49,165 nt of DNA from Clostridia bacterium (lineage in GTDB: Bacteria > Bacillota > Clostridia > Christensenellales > Aristaeellaceae). Below are positions 16,218-23,669 of this stretch, one piece after another. The stretch is taken from NCBI GenBank assembly GCA_017937655.1, contig JAGBDE010000054.1, forward strand, positions 1-49,165, read 5' to 3'. The notes beneath the pieces are model-generated. The model searched no databases. It was not told where the DNA came from and saw only the letters and a program-made list of their open reading frames with translations. The translations under genes were made by a program, and so were the position numbers. The stretch's first letter is position 1. The number at the start of each line of letters is the position of its first letter.

Positions 16218-17141
16218 TTACTGCACGTAGTTCATCTGCCGGAAATACCCCTCATACCGCCGTTTCTGGCCCGGGATCATTTCCCCGGAATGGATGAACG
16301 CGATGAACTCCGTTTCGGTCAGCCATTTCCAGCCTTCGGTCTCGCCGGGCTGCAGGGTGATGGCGGTTTTGTCGCAATCGGTCAGGCAAAGATACTGCCG
16401 GTAGATGGTGTCCTTCGCAACGAAGCTGCCCAGCTCCGTCAGGGAGTCGGCCTGGATGCCGGTTTCTTCCCGGAGCTCCCGCAGGGCGCAGGTGAAGGCG
16501 TCCTCCCCCTTCAGGGCAGATCCGCCTGCGGTGACCTCGTACCAGCCGGCGTAGTTGGGCTTCAGGCGGGAACGCTGCATCAGCAGATAGTCGCCATCTG
16601 CGTGGCGCACCAGAATGTCGCAGACCAGGTGGTACAGCCCCTCCGGGATGGGCTCGCCCCGGACCAGATCCACCCCCGCCAGGCTGCCGTCCGCCCGGTA
16701 GCCATCCCAGATCTCCGGCGCGTGCCGCTGGGCCTCCAGGCGCAGGACTTCCGCATACAGCTTGGGGGTCAGGTCGGGGTAGGTCAGGTTTGACGGCAGG
16801 GCATCAAAGGCGCGGATTTCCGCCATTTCGGAATCGGGCAGGGGATCAAAGCAGGTCACGTCCGCCAGGAAGGTCTGGCCGTTGGCGCTGCCCAGCACGT
16901 CGCTGGCCCAGTAGTCGTACAGGGGACGGATGGTGTACTCCGCCGCGCCGCTTTCCTCCCACAGCTCACGTTTTGCGGCGTCCAGCGGGGTTTCGCCCGG
17001 CTCCACGTGGCCGCCCTGGGTCTCCCAGGTGGCCCGATCCTTGTGGCGGCTCAAAATCAGCTTGCCCTGATGAAAGGTGAACACCACCACAAAGCGGTAG
17101 TTTTTCAGGGAATCCAGCGGGTGGAATACGCAGGCATGCAA
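16218..17141 (-). CDS. Tandem double-Nudix hydrolase
   Basis: Protein of 307 residues with two complete Nudix domains in one chain. Box 1 is residues 44-66 (GHVEPGE then RELWEESGA) and box 2 is residues 207-229 (GSALKGE then RELREETGI); both match Gx5Ex7REUxEExGU exactly, so both can bind metal and hydrolyse nucleoside-diphosphate-linked substrates. The first half resembles MutT/8-oxo-dGTPase-type proteins (starts FVVVFTFHQGKLILSRHK). The second resembles YfcD/isopentenyl-isomerase-type Nudix proteins (LYHLVCDILVRHADGDYLLMQ). TTG 17141 is the start: AAGGAG lies ten bases upstream, whereas the ATG at 17151 is in another frame. It lies downstream of the DUF1292 gene. The substrates are unknown. 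Confidence 0.9.
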   Translation of the reverse strand: MHACVFHPLDSLKNYRFVVVFTFHQGKLILSRHKDRATWETQGGHVEPGETPLDAAKRELWEESGAAEYTIRPLYDYWASDVLGSANGQTFLADVTCFDPLPDSEMAEIRAFDALPSNLTYPDLTPKLYAEVLRLEAQRHAPEIWDGYRADGSLAGVDLVRGEPIPEGLYHLVCDILVRHADGDYLLMQRSRLKPNYAGWYEVTAGGSALKGEDAFTCALRELREETGIQADSLTELGSFVAKDTIYRQYLCLTDCDKTAITLQPGETEGWKWLTETEFIAFIHSGEMIPGQKRRYEGYFRQMNYVQ

Positions 17142-17171
17142 AATTTTTCATCTCCTTGTGAAATAACAGAA

Positions 17172-17204
17172 CCGGGCAGGTACACGGCCCGCCCGGATTT
17201 TTTT
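17172..17204 (+). terminator. GC hairpin with T-tract between DUF1292 and Nudix genes
   Basis: CCGGGC (17172-17177) pairs with GCCCGG (17191-17196), followed on the plus strand by seven T. On the minus strand, along which the genes run, the stem is followed only by TTCTGTT, so it may be a weaker terminator or attenuator there. Confidence 0.65.
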
Positions 17205-17233
17205 ACCATGGTTATTCAGTTTTTGGAGGATGA

Positions 17234-17617
17234 TCAGTCGTCGATCTCTTCGTCGGCTTCAAAATCAGCCTGCACGACGTCAATCAGCTTGTCCATCAGA
17301 TCGTCATCCTCGACGGGTACGAAGGTTTCAATTTCTTCGCCATCTTCCACGGTTTCAACCACTTTCATAATAAACAGGTTGAGACCTTCTTCGTCCTCGT
17401 CCTCTTCACCGCAGTGTTCATGGCAATGCTCGCAGTCACAGCCGCAGTCATCCTCGTGGGCTTCGCCCAGCACAACGTACTCTTCGCCGTTGTAGAAGAA
17501 ATAGCGGACAACCTCCAGCAGTACCTCGTTGCCGTCCTCGTCGACGCCTTCGATGAGATCGCGGGGTTCCACGTCCTCAGCGGGCATGCCATTCAGAAGC
17601 TGTTCTTTGTTATCCAA
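17234..17617 (-). CDS. DUF1292 protein with Cys/His-rich insert
   Basis: Very acidic protein of 127 residues. The first 50 residues form the DUF1292 (YrzB-like) core: LIEGVDEDGNEVLLEVVRYF then YVVLGE, and the fold resumes at LNLFIMKVVE. Between them sits an insertion with five Cys and three His within 12 residues (CGCDCEHCHEHC, residues 58-69), followed by an acidic run; it looks able to bind metal, which the usual short YrzB-type protein cannot do. The start is TTG 17617 with AGGT upstream. A promoter with consensus -10 lies at 17759-17787, giving a leader of about 130 bases. The function of DUF1292 proteins is unknown. Confidence 0.87.
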   Translation of the reverse strand: MDNKEQLLNGMPAEDVEPRDLIEGVDEDGNEVLLEVVRYFFYNGEEYVVLGEAHEDDCGCDCEHCHEHCGEEDEDEEGLNLFIMKVVETVEDGEEIETFVPVEDDDLMDKLIDVVQADFEADEEIDD

Positions 17618-17758
17618 TGGAATCGACCTGCTTTCTTTGCATGATTTCCAGACGGAATTGTCTCCGACGGCATTTTGCGGTCGGCATCGCGGCCCTCAAA
17701 AACGAAAAACGGGCGGCGATGGGAGGCGTTTTGATCTGCCGTTCTCTGGTTCGTCTTT

Positions 17759-17787
17759 ATTATAACCGATAAAAGCCCGATATACAA
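17759..17787 (-). promoter_or_regulatory. SigA-type promoter of the DUF1292 gene
   Basis: On the minus strand TTGTAT (17782-17787), 17 bases, TATAAT (17759-17764). It is the mirror image of the plus-strand promoter at 17811-17839; the two lie in the arms of one inverted repeat. Confidence 0.75.
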
Positions 17788-17829
17788 GGGGTTTTGCGTA
17801 AATAAATTCCTTGTATTTCCGGGCTTTTT
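17771..17829. terminator. Inverted-repeat terminator that contains both -35 boxes
   Basis: AAAAGCCCG then ATACAAGG on the left arm pair with CCTTGTAT then CGGGCTTTT on the right arm, around a 19-base AT-rich loop. Minus-strand transcripts from the DUF896 gene would meet the stem and then TTTT. The arms carry the -35 boxes of two divergent promoters. Confidence 0.75.
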
Positions 17830-17839
17830 GGGGTATAAT
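17811..17839 (+). promoter_or_regulatory. SigA-type promoter reading antisense through DUF896 to a GNAT gene
   Basis: TTGTAT (17811-17816), 17 bases, TATAAT (17834-17839) on the plus strand. The first plus-strand gene downstream is the GNAT at 18106, so a transcript from here would carry a leader of about 260 bases complementary to the whole DUF896 gene. Confidence 0.7.
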
Positions 17840-17858
17840 GGAACTGTTGGGGCAAGCG

Positions 17859-18074
17859 TCAGTTCAGCTTGTCTGTTTTCTTTTGCAGGGGAGTCAAGGT
17901 GCCGTCCTTTTCCTGGATGCGCACGCTTTGCAGGATGGCCTCGGTGTTGGCCCGGAAGGCGTCCAGGTACTCCTTGTACAGGGCCTTGCGCTCGGCGTCT
18001 TCCTCGGCGGTGAGGGGGCGCTCCCGCTTGATCTTGGCCAGTTCGTTAATCCGTTCAATCTTTTCGCGATCCAT
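17859..18074 (-). CDS. DUF896 small protein (YnzC-like)
   Basis: Protein of 71 residues that matches DUF896/UPF0291 from end to end: MDREKIERINELAKIKRERP, LTAEEDAERKALYKEYLDAF, then ILQSVRIQEKDG. It is a helical hairpin of two charged helices. The family is linked to the SOS-region gene ynzC in B. subtilis, but no lexA is seen here and the function is unknown. ATG 18074 has AAAGGA nine bases upstream; a start 27 codons earlier has no ribosome site. It is divergent from the GNAT gene, with only 31 bases between the two start codons. Its 3' end runs into the inverted-repeat terminator at 17771-17829. Confidence 0.92.
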   Translation of the reverse strand: MDREKIERINELAKIKRERPLTAEEDAERKALYKEYLDAFRANTEAILQSVRIQEKDGTLTPLQKKTDKLN

Positions 18075-18105
18075 CAAAATCAATCCTTTCATGGAGGGTA
18101 TGCAA

Positions 18106-18576
18106 ATGGTACAGGGCAGATGGTTTCCCATGGGCAGCGATATCCGCCGCCCCATTGAAATCCGGCAGCAGGTATTTGGCCGGGGGCAGGACGCGCTGGA
18201 CGATCAGGCCCAGCAGGTGCTTGTGTTCCGGGAAGAGGAGCCGGTAGGCTGCGGCCGTCTCTGGTGGGAAGGCGGCGCCTTTCACCTGGGCGATGTGGGC
18301 GTGGTGGAGCCTGAGCGCAACAAAGGCTTTGGCGACCTGCTGGTGCGGCTGTGCCTGTTCAAGGCGCTGACCCACAACGCGGCGCTGATCCGCCTTGCGA
18401 CCCCCAAGGCCACGGAGGCGTTTTTTGCCAAGTACGGCTTCACTTCCGAGGGGGAGGAAGACGGCCTTGTCCGGATGCAGATCCGGGGCGAAAACGTGCA
18501 ACTGAGCCATTGCGGCGGCAACTGCGAAGGCTGTGATCACCGCAGCCCGGAATGCACTCCCAAGGCCCTCCGCTGA
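18106..18576 (+). CDS. GNAT-family N-acetyltransferase with C-terminal Cys cluster
   Basis: Protein of 156 residues in the GNAT fold. The usual beta strand VVEPERNKGFGDLLVRLCL is motif A (acetyl-CoA loop RNKGFGD), and ATEAFFAKYGFTSEGEEDG is motif B. The C-terminus carries a cluster of three Cys with two His (HCGGNCEGCDH), which could bind metal; it is not part of the basic fold. I start at ATG 18106 because GGAGGG is seven bases upstream; ATG 18100 is too close. The substrate is unknown. The gene may be driven by the promoter at 17811-17839, which reads through the DUF896 gene on the opposite strand. Confidence 0.85.
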   Translation: MVQGRWFPMGSDIRRPIEIRQQVFGRGQDALDDQAQQVLVFREEEPVGCGRLWWEGGAFHLGDVGVVEPERNKGFGDLLVRLCLFKALTHNAALIRLATPKATEAFFAKYGFTSEGEEDGLVRMQIRGENVQLSHCGGNCEGCDHRSPECTPKALR

Positions 18577-18593
18577 CAGAAATCCAAAAATGA

Positions 18594-18630
18594 CGCCCGG
18601 TCAGGCAATGACTTGACCGGGCGATTTTTT
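18594..18630. terminator. Terminator between converging GNAT and GT2-GtrA genes
   Basis: CGCCCGGTCA pairs with TTGACCGGGCG, followed by six T on the plus strand; the left side is preceded by five A, so it can serve both strands. Confidence 0.88.
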
Positions 18631-19777
18631 ATGCCTCGGTTTCGGTGGGCTGGGCCTGCTTTTTGGGAAACACCCAGGCCCGCTGCACAAAGTAGTTCAC
18701 AATGAACAGGAAAATATCCACCGGGATGGAAAGCAGGTTCTCGCTGATGCCGGTCAGGCGGCACAGGGTGCTGATCAGAATGACGGAAGCCAGCAGGTTC
18801 AGCACGAACACCACCAGGTACCGGGGGCCGGACTTGCTGACGGAACCCTTGTCCTCAAAGACCAGCTTTTTGTTCAGGCTGTAGTTGACCACGCCGGAAA
18901 CCAGCCGTGCCACCACCTTCGCAATGGCGATGCGCAGCGTGATGGTCACAAGCCACAGCTGGTAGGACACCTCCAGGCCGGGGCAGAAGGTTTTCAGCAG
19001 GAAGTTCAGCAGCACGAACAGGCCGTAGTCCACCAGCCAGCTGATGAGGGCGGTGCCGATGAACTTGAGGAAGCTGCCCAGAATCACGCTGTAGATGCGG
19101 ACGCTGTCCTGGAAGGGCCGGAAATGGGAACCCTCGTTGTTGTTCTCGTACACGGTCTCGATGGGCAGGGAACGCAGCGGGATCTTCATCTGGGCGCAGT
19201 CGATGAGCATGTTCATCTCGTACTCGTAGCGCTCGCCCCGCACCTTGACCATGGTGGGCAGCAGGCCGCGCTCAAAGCCGCGCAGGCCGGTCTGGGTATC
19301 CTCCACCCACTGGCCGTAGAACAGCTTGAACACCACGGTGGTGGTGCGGTTGCCAAAGCGGCTGCGGGCGGGCACGTTCTTGTTGTTGCGGGAAAAATCC
19401 CGGCTGCCAAGCAGCAGACCCTCGTCGTTTTCGTGGAGGGCCTCCACCATGCGCAGAACGTCGGTCACGGTGTGCTGGCCGTCGCTGTCCGCGGTGATGA
19501 TGTACTTCTGTTCAGGACAATGGTCCAGCAGGTACTGCATGCCGGTCTTCAGTGCGTGGCCCTTGCCGCCGTTGGGGGTGTAGGACAGGATGACGGTCAC
19601 ATCGTCCTGGGGGATCTGCTGAAACAGGGGCTGGAAGCTCTCGCCGCTGCCATCGTCCACGATGACAATCTTGCCAACGCCGGCTTCTTTCAGGGCGGCC
19701 ACGTAGGGGGGCAGACGGTCGTCCGGCTTGTAGGCCGGAATCAGCAATGCGCTTTGCTGCATAAGGTTCTTCTCCAC
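18629..19777 (-). CDS. GT2 glycosyltransferase fused to GtrA-like membrane domain
   Basis: Protein of 382 residues. Residues 6-225 are a family 2 glycosyltransferase (DPM1/GtrB-like): VIVDDGSGE, PNGGKGHALKTG, TADSDGQHT (the acidic metal-binding motif) and DTQTGLRGF. Residues 245-370 are a GtrA-like domain with four membrane helices, including the VSGVVNYSLNKKLVF signature and the YFVQRAWVF end. In serotype-conversion systems GtrB loads a lipid carrier with glucose and GtrA flips it; here both are in one chain. It probably makes and flips a polyprenyl-phosphate sugar. GTG 19777 has AAAGGA ten bases upstream. It follows the M1 peptidase gene by 36 bases. Confidence 0.9.
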   Translation of the reverse strand: MEKNLMQQSALLIPAYKPDDRLPPYVAALKEAGVGKIVIVDDGSGESFQPLFQQIPQDDVTVILSYTPNGGKGHALKTGMQYLLDHCPEQKYIITADSDGQHTVTDVLRMVEALHENDEGLLLGSRDFSRNNKNVPARSRFGNRTTTVVFKLFYGQWVEDTQTGLRGFERGLLPTMVKVRGERYEYEMNMLIDCAQMKIPLRSLPIETVYENNNEGSHFRPFQDSVRIYSVILGSFLKFIGTALISWLVDYGLFVLLNFLLKTFCPGLEVSYQLWLVTITLRIAIAKVVARLVSGVVNYSLNKKLVFEDKGSVSKSGPRYLVVFVLNLLASVILISTLCRLTGISENLLSIPVDIFLFIVNYFVQRAWVFPKKQAQPTETEA

Positions 19778-19813
19778 GGATGGATCATCCTTTCGTAAGG
19801 CTGTATGCGAAGG

Positions 19814-21289
19814 TCAGGGAGTCATGATGGTGTCCAGGTAGTCAATCAGCAGGGGCTGATAATCCTGGCCGGAGTGCTCCGCCAGGGTGTTCATGAAGTC
19901 GTCCCGGGTGGCGATCCGGAAAGCGAACGCATCCCGGTAATGATGCAGGAAGCCGTTCAGGCCGCCGTCCATCATTTGGTCCAGGGCCCAGAGCATGGCC
20001 GCGCCCCGCTGGTAGACCAGGATGGAGTATTCGGACATGCTGGCAAACCAGCTCAGCGGCGCGCCGGTGGTGGCGGTCATGGTGATCTGCTGGGAGGGTA
20101 GATATTCCCGCTGGAAAAGGGCTTCTGCGTTGGCACGGCCGTGGCGGATGCTAAAGTAGCTGAGGACGCTGAACTCGCTGAGGGCCTCGTCCTGCCAGGG
20201 GTGGTTGATGGGATCGCTGCCCACCAGGGCGTACCACCATTGGTGGGCGGCTTCATGGGCCACGGCCCGCTCCAGGGTTTCCCCGCCGGCGGCAAGCACG
20301 TCCGAGGAAAGCAAAATCAGGCCGGGGTATTCCATGCCGGCGTGGGGGAAAGCGAATTCCGCCACGGTGAAGCTGGCGTAGGGATAGGGGCCGTAAAGCT
20401 GGCTGTAGGTTTCCAGGGCGCGCAGGGCATAGCGCAGGGCTTCCTTGCCCTGGGATTTGTCCCGGGTAAAGGCCTGCACCGTCAGGTCGCCCCGCTTTTT
20501 GGTGGAAACCTGGTATTCCCGGGAAAAGGCCAGGGCAAAGTCCCGGCACGCCGGGGCGACGATGTGCCACACCGTCTTGCCGTCCTCGGTGGATTTTTCC
20601 GCCGGGGCAGCCGACGCAGCGCAGAGGTAGCCCTCCGGCGCGGTGACGGTCACGTCGAAGTTGAAAGTTTCGCTGTAAAAGGGGTCGCCCACGGGGAAGT
20701 ATTCGTCGGTGCGCCAGGCGCCATCCTCCCAGACGGCGGGTAGCGGGAAGGCGTTGCCGAAAACATACATATCGTCCCAGACGCCGTAGCGGGATGCGGC
20801 TTTGGGCAGAATGAGGGAGTATTCCAGCGTGACGCTGAGGGTCTCCCCGGGCTGCCAGCCCTCCGCAATGGGAAGGGAAAGCAGGGTTTTGGCATCGTCC
20901 AGATAACGGTGGAGAACCGGCTGGCCGCCTACCGCGGCGCTTTGCAGCATCAGCGCGCCCATGGAGAAACCTTCAGGGTAAAAGCGGGCGAAATCCGCCT
21001 CCGTGTTCAGGGGGGATGTATCCGCGCTCTGGAAGGCGTTGGCGTAGGTGCGCAGAAGCAGATTGTCCCGGGGCTCATCGGCCCGGGAAAGAAGGGTCAG
21101 CTCCTGCCGGACCCGCATGCTGCGGGAATCGGGCAGGAAGGTGGCTTCTATGCGGATAGAGTCCATTCCTTCCGCCGCCCTGGCAAGCTCCGTGGGGGAC
21201 AGAACCGCCGGCTGGGGCCTGGGCCAGAAAAGGAGCAGCAGCAAGGCCGCCGCCGGGATGGAAAGAAGCCACCAGAGCCGCTTTTTCAT
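19814..21289 (-). CDS. M1-family zinc aminopeptidase-like protein, membrane-anchored
   Basis: Protein of 491 residues. An N-terminal membrane helix (residues 5-21) anchors an extracellular M1 (gluzincin) domain. The zinc site is HEAAH (345-349) with Glu368 19 residues on, as in M1 enzymes. The exopeptidase motif is seen as AGMEYPG (317-323) instead of the usual GAMEN, so substrate choice may differ; it is close to the M1 group of membrane proteins in Firmicutes. Translation starts at ATG 21289, overlapping the stop of the zinc-ribbon gene (ATGA), and no independent ribosome site is seen, so it depends on coupling. It is followed by the GT2-GtrA gene in the same operon. Confidence 0.9.
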   Translation of the reverse strand: MKKRLWWLLSIPAAALLLLLFWPRPQPAVLSPTELARAAEGMDSIRIEATFLPDSRSMRVRQELTLLSRADEPRDNLLLRTYANAFQSADTSPLNTEADFARFYPEGFSMGALMLQSAAVGGQPVLHRYLDDAKTLLSLPIAEGWQPGETLSVTLEYSLILPKAASRYGVWDDMYVFGNAFPLPAVWEDGAWRTDEYFPVGDPFYSETFNFDVTVTAPEGYLCAASAAPAEKSTEDGKTVWHIVAPACRDFALAFSREYQVSTKKRGDLTVQAFTRDKSQGKEALRYALRALETYSQLYGPYPYASFTVAEFAFPHAGMEYPGLILLSSDVLAAGGETLERAVAHEAAHQWWYALVGSDPINHPWQDEALSEFSVLSYFSIRHGRANAEALFQREYLPSQQITMTATTGAPLSWFASMSEYSILVYQRGAAMLWALDQMMDGGLNGFLHHYRDAFAFRIATRDDFMNTLAEHSGQDYQPLLIDYLDTIMTP

Positions 21290-22221
21290 AGCAGGGAACC
21301 GCTGGACAGCATGCGGATGATGCTCTGGAAAACATTGCCCAGCAGGCTGCCGCCCACCAGGAACACGATGACAAGGGTCAAAAGCAGGGAAACGCAAAGG
21401 ATGACTGCCTTGGGCACGAACATCTGATCCTCGCCAAGGCCGGTGATATAGTCCAGCATATTGCCCAGCTGCAGGTAGCTGAAGGTGATGCTGCAAACGA
21501 TGACCAGCAGGGAAAGAACGGGGGAGATGAAGCTACAGATCATGCACAGCACGGCGGCCACGGCGCTGGGGAAGGAGGCCACGGTGATCAGGCTGAGCAG
21601 AACGGTCCAGGAGAAGGGGTTTTTGCGGATCAGGTTCAGATACACGCAGAAAACGATGATGGGGATGAGCATAAACAGCAGCTGGCACAGCACGGCGATG
21701 CCGCCCACGGAGGCGGAGATGCGCTCTGCAATCAGGCTGATGCCCTGGGAGGCGGAACCGGTCATGCCGCCCATGGAAACGCCCGCCAGGCTGGCAAACA
21801 GTTCAACGATGGCCTTCACGGTGCCGTGGCTCATGGCCATACCCGCAAAGAAGGTCAAAAGAAGCACGATGCCGCCCACCACGGCCGCGGAGAGCATATC
21901 GTTCTTTTCCACCAGGCCGAGCAGCACCTCGGAGGGGGCGCGGAAGCTCTGGAGGAACTGGCGGGGCAGCTCGCTGAGGGAGGCCAGCATGGGGTCTTTC
22001 TGCTGCTCGCCGTAGACGTAGGGCTGCTGGTAGGCAGTGGGGTAGCTGTTCTGGCCATACTGCTGGGGATATCCCGGGGCAGGGTAGCCGTTTTGCTGGG
22101 GGTAACCGGGCTGCTGGTAGCCATAGGACTGCTGGGAATAGCTCTGGGTGAGGGGCGTGTTGCAAAAGGGGCAGAAGGGCGCGCCGTTCTGCACCATGTT
22201 TCCGCAATTCGGGCAGTTCAT
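21286..22221 (-). CDS. Zinc-ribbon membrane protein with Tyr/Gln/Pro-rich linker
   Basis: Protein of 311 residues. It starts with a zinc ribbon (CPNC then CPFC, residues 3-24), then a low-complexity linker rich in Tyr, Gln, Pro and Gly (about residues 27-75), then a cytoplasmic segment and five or six membrane helices from residue 110 to the end (Yip1-like layout). Such proteins are common in Clostridia and have no known function. ATG 22221 has AGGAGG five bases upstream. It heads the operon with the M1 peptidase and GT2-GtrA genes, and the promoter is at 22321-22349. Confidence 0.83.
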   Translation of the reverse strand: MNCPNCGNMVQNGAPFCPFCNTPLTQSYSQQSYGYQQPGYPQQNGYPAPGYPQQYGQNSYPTAYQQPYVYGEQQKDPMLASLSELPRQFLQSFRAPSEVLLGLVEKNDMLSAAVVGGIVLLLTFFAGMAMSHGTVKAIVELFASLAGVSMGGMTGSASQGISLIAERISASVGGIAVLCQLLFMLIPIIVFCVYLNLIRKNPFSWTVLLSLITVASFPSAVAAVLCMICSFISPVLSLLVIVCSITFSYLQLGNMLDYITGLGEDQMFVPKAVILCVSLLLTLVIVFLVGGSLLGNVFQSIIRMLSSGSLL

Positions 22222-22320
22222 GGGATCCTCCTGTGCGCGAAAGTTCTTTGGTATCAGGATTTGCCATTTGCCCGCCGCTGATACGGCAAGGGGCGAAATG
22301 GGCACAAAAATCCATCTACC

Positions 22321-22349
22321 ATCATACCGCTTTTTCCTTTGCCTGTCAA
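22321..22349 (-). promoter_or_regulatory. SigA-type promoter of the zinc-ribbon/M1/GT2 operon
   Basis: On the minus strand TTGACA (22344-22349), 17 bases, TATGAT (22321-22326). It starts directly below the terminator of the preceding PrsA-like operon. Confidence 0.82.
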
Positions 22350-22350
22350 A

Positions 22351-22385
22351 CAAAAAACCGTCCCCGGTGGGCTGCCGGAGACGGT
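22351..22385 (-). terminator. Terminator of the exonuclease/phosphoesterase/PrsA-like operon
   Basis: On the minus strand ACCGTCTCCGG pairs with CCGGGGACGGT around a seven-base loop and is followed by six T. It lies 15 bases below the PrsA-like stop codon. Confidence 0.88.
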
Positions 22386-22399
22386 AAAGATGGGGCCGA

Positions 22400-23644
22400 T
22401 TATTTCAGGGCGTTGCGGTTGATTTTCACGTCCGCTTCCTCGATCCAGCTGTCCACCAGGGCGGAGTAGGCTTCCTGCTTCTTGGTAAGCAGGGTGTCCG
22501 CCTCCACGGTATCCCGGATGGCCTCAAAGGGCGTTTCGCCTTCGGTCACTTCGGACACAAACTGGATGAAATGCACGCCGTCGTCAGACACCACGGGCAT
22601 GGACACGTCGCCCACGTTTTCCAGGGCCATGGCTTCGTCCCGGAAGGTCTCGCTGAAAATGGAGTAGGACTCGGCATACACCAGGTAGCCGTTGGTCTTG
22701 TAGGGTTCCTGCTGGGAGTCCGCATCCTGGCTGTAGGTTTCGATCAGCGCGTCAAAGTCCTCGCCGGCGTCGATCTTGGCCTGGACCTCGTCCACGGTGG
22801 TCTGGATGGAGGAAAGGGCGGTGATCTTGAGGGTGTCCAGCTGATCGGCCAGGGCATCCAGGTCGGCGTCCTCTCCTGCCTCCGCGATCTGGCCGTTCAT
22901 ATCGGCGATGGCGGCGGCGTCGGCCTGGGTGAAGGGCAGGAAGATGTGCTTCACGTAGCGGAAACCGGCGGGGGTGTAGTAGATGGTCTCACCGCTGAGC
23001 AGATCGGACTCATACAGGGAGGGATAGGTTTCGTAGTCGGCCTTCTGGGCCTCCAGGTTGGTGGCGTAGGCCGCGGAGACTTCCTCCTCGCTGACGGTGA
23101 TATCAGCGGTGACGGCTTCCATCAGCAGGTTTTCCTGCTTGTCCGTCTTCAGCACGTCAAAGGTGGCCTGGACGGAGGCGGGGTAGCCGTAGGAGCCCAT
23201 CAGGGCGGCCACGCTTTCCTCGCTGGCTTCGGGGTCGATCATGAAATAGTTGCGGAAGAAGTCCAGATTGGCGGCGTATTCCTCCTCGGCGGCGCTTTCC
23301 AGCTGGGCGATGTCTTCCTCGCTCAGGGCGATGTTCAGCTCATTGGCCTTGTCGGCCAGCACCATGTCCCGGGTCAGGCTGCCGAGGACGGCGTCCTGGG
23401 CGTCGCTGATGACGGCGGGATCGGTACGGTCCAGGGCGGAGCCGTAGCTGGCATAGTTGGCCTCCAGCAGATCCAGCTCTTCCTCCACCATCTGGTCGAT
23501 CTGGCCGCGGGTGTAGACCTGGTCGCCCAGCTGCAAAACGGTGCGGCCGTTGACCACGTCCATATCCCGGACAATCAGCTTGCAGCCGCTGCAAAGGGCC
23601 AGCGCAAGCATCAGAACCAAAACAAGAAGCAGGCGTTTACGCAT
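22400..23644 (-). CDS. PrsA/SurA-like peptidyl-prolyl isomerase lipoprotein
   Basis: Exported folding factor of 414 residues. The signal peptide ends in the lipobox LCSGC (Cys21), so it is a membrane lipoprotein on the outer face. A SurA_N-type helical domain covers about residues 60-190 (VLGSLTRDMVLADKANELN is typical). A parvulin (PpiC-like) domain covers about residues 215-385, with YVKHIFLPF, IDAGEDFDALIETYSQD and SMPVVSDDGVHFIQF. It contains a helical insert (residues 240-285) inside the parvulin region. It assists folding of secreted proteins. ATG 23644 lies 26 bases from the preceding gene, with GGGAG upstream. Confidence 0.88.
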   Translation of the reverse strand: MRKRLLLVLVLMLALALCSGCKLIVRDMDVVNGRTVLQLGDQVYTRGQIDQMVEEELDLLEANYASYGSALDRTDPAVISDAQDAVLGSLTRDMVLADKANELNIALSEEDIAQLESAAEEEYAANLDFFRNYFMIDPEASEESVAALMGSYGYPASVQATFDVLKTDKQENLLMEAVTADITVSEEEVSAAYATNLEAQKADYETYPSLYESDLLSGETIYYTPAGFRYVKHIFLPFTQADAAAIADMNGQIAEAGEDADLDALADQLDTLKITALSSIQTTVDEVQAKIDAGEDFDALIETYSQDADSQQEPYKTNGYLVYAESYSIFSETFRDEAMALENVGDVSMPVVSDDGVHFIQFVSEVTEGETPFEAIRDTVEADTLLTKKQEAYSALVDSWIEEADVKINRNALK

Positions 23645-23669
23645 AGATATCTCTCCCATCAAAAGTTGG

